Below, in pieces: positions 32,723 through 39,828 of a DNA stretch of 39,828 nt. Within the stretch, counting starts at the first letter, position 1. Each line of letters opens with the position of its first letter. Origin of the DNA: Haloarculaceae archaeon (lineage in GTDB: Archaea; Halobacteriota; Halobacteria; Halobacteriales; Haloarculaceae); assembly GCA_007122455.1 (NCBI GenBank), contig SKTU01000149.1, positions 1-39,828 of the forward strand, given 5' to 3'. The position numbers were made by a program, and so were the translations under genes. Under the pieces are notes generated by a model. It was given only the letters and a program-made list of their open reading frames with translations. It was not told the DNA's origin and made no database searches.

Positions 32723-33967
32723 ATGAACACCGAGGATCGCCGAACCGTCCTCTTCACGTCGGCCGCCCACGGGCTGGTTCACACCTACGAACTGGCCATC
32801 CCGATCCTGATGACCGTCTGGCTCGCGGAGTTCTCCACGACCGCCGCGGCGCTCGGCCTCGTCGTCACGGTCGGTTACGGGCTCTTCGGTGTCGGCTCGC
32901 TCCCCGGCGGGGCGCTCGTCGACCGGTTCGGGTCGCGTCGGCTCATCCTCGTCTGCGTCGCCGGCATGGCCGGCTCGTTCCTGCTCGCCAGCGCCGCCCC
33001 GTCGCTCGGCGTCCTCGCGGTCGCCATCGCGGCGTGGGGGATCGCCGCCAGCGTCTACCACCCGGCCGGCCTCGCACTCCTGTCGAAATCCGTCGAACGC
33101 CCCGGAACCGCACTCGGCTACCACGGCATCGGTGGCAACGTCGGCATCGCCGTCGGCCCGCTCGTCGTCGCCGTGCTGCTTCTGTGGTTCGACTGGCGGC
33201 TCGTCGCTGCCGTCCTCGCGGTACCGGCGTTCGTGGTCGTCGCGTACGGCCTTCTCGTTCGCGAGGAGATCGACACCGGGACGGGACGCGGCGTCGAAGC
33301 CGACGGCGGCTCCCGGGACTGGGGAGTGGCGAGCGTCGTTGCCGACACGCGCGTGCTCATGACGATCGGGTTCGTGCTCGTGCTCGTCGTCGTGACGCTG
33401 AACGGGCTGTACTATCGGGCGTTCCTCACCTTTCTCCCCGAACTGCTCGACGACGCGCTGCCGTGGCTCTCGGACGTTCAGCTCTTCGCCCCCGACAGCC
33501 CGCAGGCCGACCAGTTCGACCCCGCGAGCTACCTCTACGCGATGATCCTGATGGTCGGCGTGTTCGGTCAGTACGTCGGCGGACGGCTCGCCGATCGGTT
33601 CCGCCCGGAGCGAGCGCTCGCCGCCGTCGTCGCGGGACTGTCGCTGCTCGCCGCCGCGTTCATCCCGGCCAGCGCGACGCTTCCGACGTTTCTCGCGGTG
33701 TCGATGCTCCTCGGCGTCGCGCTGTTTACCATCCAGCCGCTATCACAGGCGACCGTGGCCTCCTACTCGGCGCCGGAGATGCGGGGTCTCTCCTACGGCT
33801 TTAGCTACCTCTCGATCTTCGGAATCGGCGCCCTCGGCGCGGGGGTCGCCGGGGCGGTACTCACCCACGGCTCGCCGGCGGCGCTGTTCGGTCTCCTCGC
33901 GGTGCTCGCGGCGATCAGTGCAACCGTCTGTGTGACGATTCTCCGAGTCGGCGAGCCGCGCAGCTGA
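32723..33967 (+). CDS. MFS transporter
   Basis: This 414-residue protein has about 12 transmembrane segments. MFS loops are GGALVDRFGSRRLILV after TM2 and GGRLADRFRPERALA in the second half. An elaborate extracytoplasmic loop (about residues 237-270, FLTFLPELLDDALPWLSDVQ) lies between two second-half helices. The N-terminus includes AAHGLVHTYELAIPILMT, resembling fosmidomycin-resistance-type MFS. CTATAAC (32691-32697) lies 29 nt before the ATG. The substrate is not determinable; efflux is a plausible role. Confidence 0.87.
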   Translation: MNTEDRRTVLFTSAAHGLVHTYELAIPILMTVWLAEFSTTAAALGLVVTVGYGLFGVGSLPGGALVDRFGSRRLILVCVAGMAGSFLLASAAPSLGVLAVAIAAWGIAASVYHPAGLALLSKSVERPGTALGYHGIGGNVGIAVGPLVVAVLLLWFDWRLVAAVLAVPAFVVVAYGLLVREEIDTGTGRGVEADGGSRDWGVASVVADTRVLMTIGFVLVLVVVTLNGLYYRAFLTFLPELLDDALPWLSDVQLFAPDSPQADQFDPASYLYAMILMVGVFGQYVGGRLADRFRPERALAAVVAGLSLLAAAFIPASATLPTFLAVSMLLGVALFTIQPLSQATVASYSAPEMRGLSYGFSYLSIFGIGALGAGVAGAVLTHGSPAALFGLLAVLAAISATVCVTILRVGEPRS

Positions 33968-34009
33968 GTTCCCAATGGATTCAAGCGCGGGCGATCCGTA
34001 TGGCCGCCG

Positions 34010-34996
34010 ATGGGTAACGCGGATCTCCGACAGCTGGCCGTCATCGAGCCGATCGCCTACGAAGAGTTGAGCGGTTCGATCGTCGCAGTCGACGCACACA
34101 ACTGGCTCTACCGGTATCTGACGACGACGGTGAAGTTCACTCGAACCGACGCGTACACGACCGACGACGGGTTCGAGGTCGCGAACCTCATCGGCATCGT
34201 GCAGGGGCTGCCGAAGTTCTTCGAACACGACGTCACGCCGGTGTTCGTCTTCGACGGCGGCGTGACGGAGCTGAAGGCCGACGAGGTCGACGCACGCCGC
34301 GAACAGCGCGAGCAGTACGAGACACAGCTCGAGGCGGCACGGGAGGACGACGCGGCCGACGCCGCGGAGATCGCGACGCTCGAATCCCGTACGCAGCGAC
34401 TGACGGAGACGATACAGCGGACGACCCGTGAGCTACTCGAGTTACTCGACGTGCCGATCGTCGAGGCGCCCGCCGAGGGCGAAGCCCAAGCCGCGTACAT
34501 GACCAGAGTCGGCGACGCCGACTACGCAGGGTCGGAGGACTACGACACGCTCCTTCTGGGCGCACCGTACACGCTTCGGGGGCTGACGAGCAAGGGCGAC
34601 CCCGAATGTATGGACTTCGAGGCGACGCTCGCCGAGCACGAACTCACGTGGGAGGGGCTCGTCGACGCCGCGATCCTCATGGGGACGGATTTCAACGACG
34701 GCCTCGACGGCGTCGGACCGAAGACCGCGGTGAAGCTGATCCGCGAATACGGCGATCTCCACGCCGCCCTCGAGGCACGCGGCGAGCGGATCGAGGGCGC
34801 CGACCGCATCCGCTCGCTGTTCCTGGATCCGCCGGTGACCGACGAATACGAGATCGACACGACGATCGAGCCGGACGTCGGCGCCGCTCGCCGCTACGTC
34901 ACCGAAACGTGGGAAGTTCCGGCCGACGAGGTCGAGCGCGGCTTCGAGCGGATCGAATCGTCGTTCGTCCAGACCGGGCTGGATCGGTGGAGTTGA
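34010..34996 (+). CDS. fen: Flap endonuclease 1
   Basis: This 328-residue structure-specific nuclease cuts 5' flaps in replication and repair. The N-domain contains [14 protein letters not shown] and [20 protein letters not shown], whose acidic residues bind metal. The I-domain has [17 protein letters not shown] and [12 protein letters not shown], and the helix-hairpin-helix region is [20 protein letters not shown]. The C-terminus ends QTGLDRWS, a PCNA-interacting (PIP-like) box. The length is typical for archaeal FEN1. Confidence 0.96.
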   Translation: MGNADLRQLAVIEPIAYEELSGSIVAVDAHNWLYRYLTTTVKFTRTDAYTTDDGFEVANLIGIVQGLPKFFEHDVTPVFVFDGGVTELKADEVDARREQREQYETQLEAAREDDAADAAEIATLESRTQRLTETIQRTTRELLELLDVPIVEAPAEGEAQAAYMTRVGDADYAGSEDYDTLLLGAPYTLRGLTSKGDPECMDFEATLAEHELTWEGLVDAAILMGTDFNDGLDGVGPKTAVKLIREYGDLHAALEARGERIEGADRIRSLFLDPPVTDEYEIDTTIEPDVGAARRYVTETWEVPADEVERGFERIESSFVQTGLDRWS

Positions 34997-35002
34997 GCCG
35001 CG

Positions 35003-35788
35003 TTACCGACCTTCGAACTCCGGCGTCCGGTTGTTCATGAACGCCTTGACGCCCTCCTCGTGGTCGTAGCTGTCCTTCGCCTCGGCCTCGATGCGCTCGG
35101 AGAGTTCCCGCTCGGCGTCGGTCAGCGTCGTCTTCTCCTGGATCGCGCGGATGATCCGCTTCATTCCCATGAGCGAGAGCGGCGCGTTGCTCGCGATCGT
35201 CTCGGCCATCTCGTAGGTTCGGTCCTCGAGTTCCTCGCGGGGGACGACGTCGTTGAGGAATCCCATGTCGTAGGCTCGCTGGGCGTCGATGAACTCGCCG
35301 GTGAACAGCATCTCCTTGACGCCGGACGGTCCCGTGTGGGCCATGATCTCGCCGATCGCGTCGCCGCCGTAGACCATTCCGAGCTTCGCCGGCGTGATCC
35401 CGAACTGGGCGTCGTCGACGGCGATCCGCATGTCGCAGCTGGCGATCAGATACATCGAGCCGCCGAAGGTGCCGCCGTTGAGCATCGCGATGACCGGATA
35501 GTCGTAATGCTTGATCCGGTCGACGATGTCGCCGATCGTCGACTCCTCCTCGTCGGGTTTCTCCTCGAGGTTTCGCTCGTGGAACGAGATGTCGAACCCG
35601 GAGCTGAACGCCTTCTCGCCGGCACCGGTCAGGACGATACACCGGACGTCGTCGTGGTCCTCGAGTTCGTCGAGTTCGTCGACGATGTCGCCGATCAGCG
35701 GCGGGCCGAGCGCGTTCCGCTTCTGCTGGTTGTCGATCGTCAGTGTTGCGACGTTGTTCTCTATCTCGCGGTGGATTTCACCCGACAT
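35003..35788 (-). CDS. Enoyl-CoA hydratase/isomerase family protein
   Basis: This 261-residue crotonase-fold enzyme has the oxyanion-hole segments GEKAFSSGFDISFHERN and MLNGGTFGGSMYLIASCDMR, and the conserved FGITPAKLGMVYGGDAI. The catalytic residue that would be Glu in hydratases is near GDAIGEIMAHTG. It probably acts on a 2-enoyl-CoA in fatty or amino acid breakdown. Start 35788 (MSGEIHREIENNVATLTID) fits the family; the residues before it lack similarity. Its stop lies 6 nt from that of the convergent FEN1 gene. Confidence 0.9.
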   Translation of the reverse strand: MSGEIHREIENNVATLTIDNQQKRNALGPPLIGDIVDELDELEDHDDVRCIVLTGAGEKAFSSGFDISFHERNLEEKPDEEESTIGDIVDRIKHYDYPVIAMLNGGTFGGSMYLIASCDMRIAVDDAQFGITPAKLGMVYGGDAIGEIMAHTGPSGVKEMLFTGEFIDAQRAYDMGFLNDVVPREELEDRTYEMAETIASNAPLSLMGMKRIIRAIQEKTTLTDAERELSERIEAEAKDSYDHEEGVKAFMNNRTPEFEGR

Positions 35789-35890
35789 AGCTTCACCGAC
35801 ACCGAGCCTACTGATGAAAATTCGGAAATCGGCTAAATACGACACTTCCTCTCCGAACGGTTCGGGATCGAGTGACTCAGCGGGTGTCAC

Positions 35891-37048
35891 TCAGATGGAG
35901 ACCCGCTCGGCGCCGGCGGCGTCGCGAGCTGCCCGCTCGAAGAGGTCGTCGGGCTCGGCGGATCGCTGGTCTTCGAGCCGACCGTTCGTCTCGGGGCGGG
36001 ACGGCGCCAGTCGGTTGCAACCGGCGGCTATCGAGGCCTCGGCGTCGGTCCCGAGTTCGGCGGCTCGACGGACGATCTCGGGCTTGTCGACTGAAAAGAG
36101 CGGCCGGTGGATCGGCAGCTCCGTCGCCGCGCTCGTCACGCAGAGGTTTCCCGCCGTCTGACTCGACTTCTGGCCGAGCACCTCGCCCGTAACGATGCCG
36201 ACCGCACCTTCGGCGTCGGCGATGGCCTCCGCCACGGAGAAGAAATACCGCCGCACCGCGAGCATCCGCCCGCCGTCGAACCGCTCGACGAGGTCGGCGA
36301 TCGCGTCACCGCCGTCGACGAGTACCATCTCCTCGAGGTGGTTCGGCGCCCGCATCGCCAACCGCTCGCAGGCCGCGATCGCGCGAGCGCGGTGGTCGGC
36401 ACCGCCGTACGCCCCGAGATCGACGTAGATCGGAACGACGGGGCTACCGCGACACATCGCTTCGAAGGCGGCGACCGGCGAGTCGATCCCGCCGCTGACG
36501 AGCGCGACGAGCGGCGTCTGTGATCCCACCGGGAGCCCCCCGGGACCCGACAGCCGATCTGCGAAGACGAACGCTCCGGATTGCCGGACGTCGACCTCGA
36601 AGACGACCTCCGGGGTGTCGAGATCGACGCCAGCGTCGACGACGTCGCCGACTGCGGCACCCCCCTCGCGTTCGAGTTCGGGACTCGGAACGTCGAAGGC
36701 GTCCCAGCCGCGGTGGGCACGAACGGCGTAGCTGTCGAACGCGCCGTCCCGTTCGGCAGCGAGCGTCGCCAGCGCGCCGTAGATCGTCTCCGCGTCGGCG
36801 GCCACCCGTCGAGCCGGGCTGGTGGAGACGACGCCGGGGATTTCGGCGGCCACACCGGCCGCAGCCTCCGCCGCGTCGGTCTCGAGGAGGATCCGGCCGT
36901 GGATGCGCTCGGCGTCCGCCTCGATCCCGCGCGACCGGAGTGCGGCCGCGACGTTCGTCCGGAGGATCCCCTCCATGCGTCCGCGAACGCCACCGGTCTT
37001 CGTTCCGATCTCGCCGTAGCGGACGAGAACGCTGTCGGGAGTCGACAT
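35891..37048 (-). CDS. thiI: tRNA 4-thiouridine synthase / thiamine sulfur transfer protein ThiI
   Basis: This 385-residue enzyme activates the uridine at position 8 of tRNA for sulfur transfer and contributes to thiazole synthesis. The N-terminal ferredoxin-like and THUMP domains (about residues 1-165) include VLVRYGEIGTKTGGVRGRME. The PP-loop is LVALVSGGIDSPVAAFEAMC. The C-terminal part has LPIHRPLFSVDKPEIVRRAA and AAGCNRLAPSRPETNG, with a cysteine in place of the rhodanese domain found in some bacteria. ATG 37048 is used; the long in-frame extension beyond it is antisense to bolA and fumC. Confidence 0.93.
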   Translation of the reverse strand: MSTPDSVLVRYGEIGTKTGGVRGRMEGILRTNVAAALRSRGIEADAERIHGRILLETDAAEAAAGVAAEIPGVVSTSPARRVAADAETIYGALATLAAERDGAFDSYAVRAHRGWDAFDVPSPELEREGGAAVGDVVDAGVDLDTPEVVFEVDVRQSGAFVFADRLSGPGGLPVGSQTPLVALVSGGIDSPVAAFEAMCRGSPVVPIYVDLGAYGGADHRARAIAACERLAMRAPNHLEEMVLVDGGDAIADLVERFDGGRMLAVRRYFFSVAEAIADAEGAVGIVTGEVLGQKSSQTAGNLCVTSAATELPIHRPLFSVDKPEIVRRAAELGTDAEASIAAGCNRLAPSRPETNGRLEDQRSAEPDDLFERAARDAAGAERVSI

Positions 37049-37132
37049 CACGTTGGCGTCGGCGGCGGGCGAGGTAAAGCCGTTCGGTCCGGTGAGCGAC
37101 GGGCTTTTCGCCTTCGGCGCGAACGCCCGGAC

Positions 37133-37366
37133 ATGAACCTCGCCGAGATCGAGCGACTCATCGAGCGGCGGATCGACGGCGCCGAGGCGACCGTTGAGCG
37201 TGCCCGCGGCGAACACGACGACGACCACCTCCGAGCCGAGGTGGTCGCCGAGGCTTTCGAGGGGAAGACGCTGCTGGAGCAACACGACATGGTCTACGAC
37301 GCCCTGGGCGAGCTGATGACGACGGAGATTCACGCCCTCGAACTGTCGACGCGAACGCCCGAGTAG
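37133..37366 (+). CDS. BolA-family protein
   Basis: This 77-residue protein matches BolA: MNLAEIERLIERRIDGAEAT, then the variable loop, VVAEAFEGKTLLEQHDMVYD, and ELMTTEIHALELSTRTPE with the invariant histidine that helps ligate iron-sulfur clusters together with a monothiol glutaredoxin. BolA is unusual in archaea outside haloarchaea, where it was probably acquired from bacteria. It is transcribed divergently from thiI and 45 bp upstream of fumC in the same orientation. Confidence 0.88.
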   Translation: MNLAEIERLIERRIDGAEATVERARGEHDDDHLRAEVVAEAFEGKTLLEQHDMVYDALGELMTTEIHALELSTRTPE

Positions 37367-37411
37367 CGCCGTTTCGGTGGGTTTTACCTCCGCGAGCGAG
37401 AGGTTTCGCGC

Positions 37412-38818
37412 ATGACAGACGAGTTCCGCGTCGAACGCGACAGTCTCGGCGAAATGCAGGTGCCGGCCGACGCCTACTGGGGCGCCCAGACCCAGCGCGC
37501 GGTCGAGAACTTCCCGATCTCCGGGATCAGCTTCGGCCGACGGTTCGTCCGCGCGCTCGGGATCGTCAAGAAGGCCGCCGCGAAGGCCAACCGGGATCTC
37601 GGACTGCTCGAACCGGAGACGGCCGACGTGATCGTGGAGGCAGCCGACGAAGTGATCGCCGGCAACCACGACGCTCAGTTCCCGGTCGACGTCTTCCAGA
37701 CGGGATCGGGAACCTCCTCGAACATGAACGCCAACGAGGTGATCGCCAACCGCGCCGCCGAGATAGCGGGCGCGGAGATCGGCGATCGCACGGTCCACCC
37801 CAACGACCACGTCAACTACGGGCAGTCGTCCAACGACGTGATCCCGACGGCGATGCACGTCGCCGCCCTCGAAGCGGTCGAGCGGGACGTCATTCCGGCA
37901 CTGGAGACGCTGGCCGAGGCGCTCGAAGCGAAGGAGCGGGAGTTCGACGACGTCGTCAAGACGGGACGAACCCACCTGCAGGACGCCACGCCGGTCCGGC
38001 TCGGTCAGGAGTTCGGCGGCTACCGAACTCAGATCGAGAAGGGGATCAGCCGGGTCGCGAGAGCCCGGGAGAGCCTCGGCGAACTCGCGCTGGGCGGCAC
38101 CGCGACCGGAACGGGGCTGAACACCCACCCCGAGTTCCCCCAGCTCGCTGCGGAGTACATCTCCTCCGAGACCGGCCTCCAGTTCCGTGAGGCCGACAAC
38201 CACTTCGAGGCGCAGGCTGCCCACGACGCGATGAGCGATGCCCACGGCGCGCTGCGGACCGTCGCCGGATCGATGAACAAGATCGCCAACGACCTCCGGC
38301 TGCTCGCCTCCGGTCCGCGGAACGGTCTCGGCGAGATCGAACAGCCGGAGAACCAGCCCGGCTCGTCGATCATGCCCGGAAAGATCAACCCCGTCGTCGC
38401 CGAGTCGGTGAATCAGGTCCACAAGCAGGTCCTCGGCAACGACGCCGCCGTGTCGGCTGGTGCCGCCCGCGGCGAACTCGATCTGAACCTCTACAAACCG
38501 ATCCTGGCACACAACTTCCTCCAGTCGGCGAAGCTGATCGCCAACTCCGCGGAGGTCTTCGGCGAGCGGTTCGTCGCGAAACTGGAAGCCAACGCCGAGC
38601 ACTGCCGGACGCAGGTCGACCAGTCGATGGCGCTGGCGACGGCGCTGAACCCCGCGATCGGCTACGACAAGGCGTCGAAGGTCGCAAAGCAGGCGCTCGA
38701 GGAGGGAAAGACGGTTCGAGAGGTCGCCGTCGACGAGGGCTACCTGACCGAGTCGGAGGCCGACGAGGTGCTCGACCCCCGAACGATGACCGAGCGAGTC
38801 ATTCTGGGACAGGACTGA
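37412..38818 (+). CDS. fumC: Fumarate hydratase class II
   Basis: This 468-residue enzyme interconverts fumarate and malate in the TCA cycle, without an iron-sulfur cluster. The fumarase/aspartase signature is GSSIMPGKINPV. Other family segments are MQVPADAYWGAQTQRAVENF, TGSGTSSNMNANEVIANRA, and TGRTHLQDATPVRLGQEFGG. The length is normal. The stop overlaps by 20 nt the convergent hypothetical gene. It follows bolA and may be co-transcribed with it. Confidence 0.97.
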   Translation: MTDEFRVERDSLGEMQVPADAYWGAQTQRAVENFPISGISFGRRFVRALGIVKKAAAKANRDLGLLEPETADVIVEAADEVIAGNHDAQFPVDVFQTGSGTSSNMNANEVIANRAAEIAGAEIGDRTVHPNDHVNYGQSSNDVIPTAMHVAALEAVERDVIPALETLAEALEAKEREFDDVVKTGRTHLQDATPVRLGQEFGGYRTQIEKGISRVARARESLGELALGGTATGTGLNTHPEFPQLAAEYISSETGLQFREADNHFEAQAAHDAMSDAHGALRTVAGSMNKIANDLRLLASGPRNGLGEIEQPENQPGSSIMPGKINPVVAESVNQVHKQVLGNDAAVSAGAARGELDLNLYKPILAHNFLQSAKLIANSAEVFGERFVAKLEANAEHCRTQVDQSMALATALNPAIGYDKASKVAKQALEEGKTVREVAVDEGYLTESEADEVLDPRTMTERVILGQD

Positions 38819-39098
38819 GCGGTGATCCCTCGGGAACGTCGATCCCCCGCGTCGCCAGATCGCGCCGGGCGCGTTCCCGGACCCGCTCCGGCGACGGAAG
38901 TCGCTCGTTTCGCTCAGTCCACGCGATCATCCACTCGGTGAACTCCTCGACCGCCTGCTCGCCGGCCAGCGACTGCAGCTCCGTGAGAATCGTCTCGTAG
39001 GCCGCCTCGTAGCGTTCGAACCGCCCACCAGTCGGTGGTCGCTTCGCCTCTCGTCGAGCGATTCGAACGCGACGCAACAGCGCAGGGACGCTCGCCAT
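38799..39098 (-). CDS. Hypothetical 99-residue protein
   Basis: I do not recognise this protein. It has a basic N-terminus (MASVPALLRRVRIARREAKR), a helical middle (YEAAYETILTELQSLAGEQA, then EFTEWMIAWTERNERLP) and a charged tail. It is likely cytosolic and helical. Its 3' end overlaps fumC by 20 nt. Codon use and length are consistent with a real gene, but no motif identifies its role. Confidence 0.6.
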   Translation of the reverse strand: MASVPALLRRVRIARREAKRPPTGGRFERYEAAYETILTELQSLAGEQAVEEFTEWMIAWTERNERLPSPERVRERARRDLATRGIDVPEGSPLSPVPE

Positions 39099-39225
39099 GG
39101 CGGACGTTCATCGCGACCCGTGTTAACGGTTCGTCCCGGTGGGGACGCCGACGTCGCCGTCCGGGTAGGAACTGACAGTTCCGTTCGGGGGAACACGAGC
39201 CCCGACCCGTCGACGGAGTGTAACT

Positions 39226-39246
39226 TTATTATAATTCATGGTGAAT
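39226..39246 (+). promoter_or_regulatory. usp promoter with small inverted repeat
   Basis: TTTATTATA (39225-39233 region) lies about 27 nt before ATG 39257, supporting a leaderless start. ATTCA-TGG-TGAAT (39234-39246) is a short inverted repeat just downstream of the box and could be an operator. Confidence 0.5.
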
Positions 39247-39256
39247 GTTCGCGTAC

Positions 39257-39715
39257 ATGTTCGAACGAATTCTCGTTCCGACAGACGGGAGCGAACCGTC
39301 GCGAAACGCCGCGAAGACGGGGATCGAGCTGGCGGCCGCACACGGCGCGACGGTTCACGCCCTCTACGCGGTCGAACCCATTCCACTGGGAGGGTTTACG
39401 GCCGGTTCCGGGCCCGCCTCGAGGGAGTTCGGCGACGTCGTAGAGAAGCAACGCGCCGAGGGGCAGGAGGCCATCGACGAACTCGTCGCAATGGCCGACG
39501 AGCACGGGGTGACGGTGATCGAGTCCATCGGCTACGGCAAGCCCGACGAGGAGATCCTCGAGTACGCCGACGAGGAGGGGATCGACGCCATCGTCATGGG
39601 AACCCACGGACGGTCGGGAGTGGGCCGGTTCGTGATGGGCAGCGTCGCCGAGAAGGTCGTCCGCAAGAGTCCGATTCCCGTCGTGACCGTTCGCACGAGC
39701 GAGGAGGATTTGTGA
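39257..39715 (+). CDS. Universal stress protein, UspA family
   Basis: This 152-residue protein is a single Usp domain. MFERILVPTDGSEPSRNAAK begins the fold and the ATP-binding motif is VMGTHGRSGVGRFVMGSVAE near the C-terminus. The leaderless ATG at 39257 is preferred to 39245, since the TATA box fits it. It is the second Usp gene in the window (the other is at 10881) and differs in sequence. Its stop codon sits immediately beside the inferred IS200/IS605-type end. Confidence 0.92.
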   Translation: MFERILVPTDGSEPSRNAAKTGIELAAAHGATVHALYAVEPIPLGGFTAGSGPASREFGDVVEKQRAEGQEAIDELVAMADEHGVTVIESIGYGKPDEEILEYADEEGIDAIVMGTHGRSGVGRFVMGSVAEKVVRKSPIPVVTVRTSEEDL

Positions 39716-39828
39716 CATCCTCGCCGCCCTAAAGGGCGACGCTTCCCGAGGTTCCTCTGTTACTCCCGTCGATTCGGATGGTTGGGAATCTAAGGTCTGC
39801 GACCGACGGCGCTGGCTCTGCCACGAAG
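39716..39828 (-). mobile_element. Right end of an IS200/IS605-type (TnpB) element, partial
   Basis: From 39713 the sequence reads TGACATCCTCGCCGCCC and then a hairpin: CGCCC (39725-39729), loop TAAA, GGGCG (39734-39738), followed by ACGCTTCCCGAGG. In my experience this is a signature of the right end of haloarchaeal IS200/IS605 and IS1341-type elements, where the tnpB gene lies to the right on the minus strand and the hairpin forms the 3' end of its guide (omega) RNA. No tnpB coding sequence is visible in the window, so the call rests on this end alone. Confidence 0.5.

Noticed and set aside
37049-38602. Upstream in-frame extension of ThiI by over 500 codons
   Set aside because: It runs antisense to bolA and fumC, and the ThiI family begins at 37048.
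1-39828. CRISPR arrays, tRNA or rRNA genes
   Set aside because: No regularly spaced repeats and no cloverleaf or rRNA-like sequence were recognised by eye on either strand.

Overview
The window reads as chromosomal DNA of a halophilic archaeon (class Halobacteria). Proteins are strongly acidic, GC is high, and many genes have a TATA-like box 26-27 nt before the start codon, the leaderless arrangement. Hallmark archaeal genes are present: SRP19, Gar1, FEN1, a presenilin-type protease, an archaeal-type cobalamin importer with a PGF-CTERM-anchored binding protein, and a haloarchaeal CspA. I cannot name the genus from sequence alone.

Positions 1 to about 10,180 are an accessory, decaying region. 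It holds a transposase relic with an internal stop (166-456), an intact metallo-beta-lactamase-fold gene, and a winged-helix regulator with an unknown partner. A toxin-antitoxin relic broken by a frameshift runs directly into a tyrosine-recombinase relic that still shows its R, HxxR and Y motifs across two stops and a frameshift. An intact two-gene operon (succinate-semialdehyde-type dehydrogenase plus an acetolactate-synthase-like TPP enzyme) follows. Then come three broken metabolic genes (a desuccinylase fused to a glutathionyl-hydroquinone-reductase-like head, and a short-chain dehydrogenase), an MFS transporter and another coding relic.

Positions 10,180-20,600 are mostly metabolic: cupin, universal stress protein, class III aminotransferase, IlvD, cold-shock protein, enolase-superfamily enzyme, transglutaminase-like protein, M20 hydrolase, Rid protein and a histone-deacetylase-family amidohydrolase. 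Positions 20,700-26,414 carry a zinc-ribbon/winged-helix convergent pair, the btuCDF cobalamin importer with a compact divergent promoter, and the srp19-gar1-presenilin protease group.

Positions 26,415-39,715 hold an ornithine-cyclodeaminase-family enzyme, three MFS transporters, a DUF3054-like membrane protein, cupin, methyltransferase, acetyltransferase, FEN1, enoyl-CoA hydratase, ThiI, BolA, FumC and a second universal stress protein. The last ~110 bp look like the right end of an IS200/IS605-type (TnpB) element entering from the right.

The most interesting functional reading is the 3601-6584 operon. Its TPP enzyme resembles the cyanobacterial 2-oxoglutarate decarboxylase, long annotated as acetolactate synthase, and it is coupled by a 4-nt overlap to a succinate-semialdehyde-type dehydrogenase. 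Together they could form a 2-oxoglutarate to succinate bypass in a haloarchaeon.
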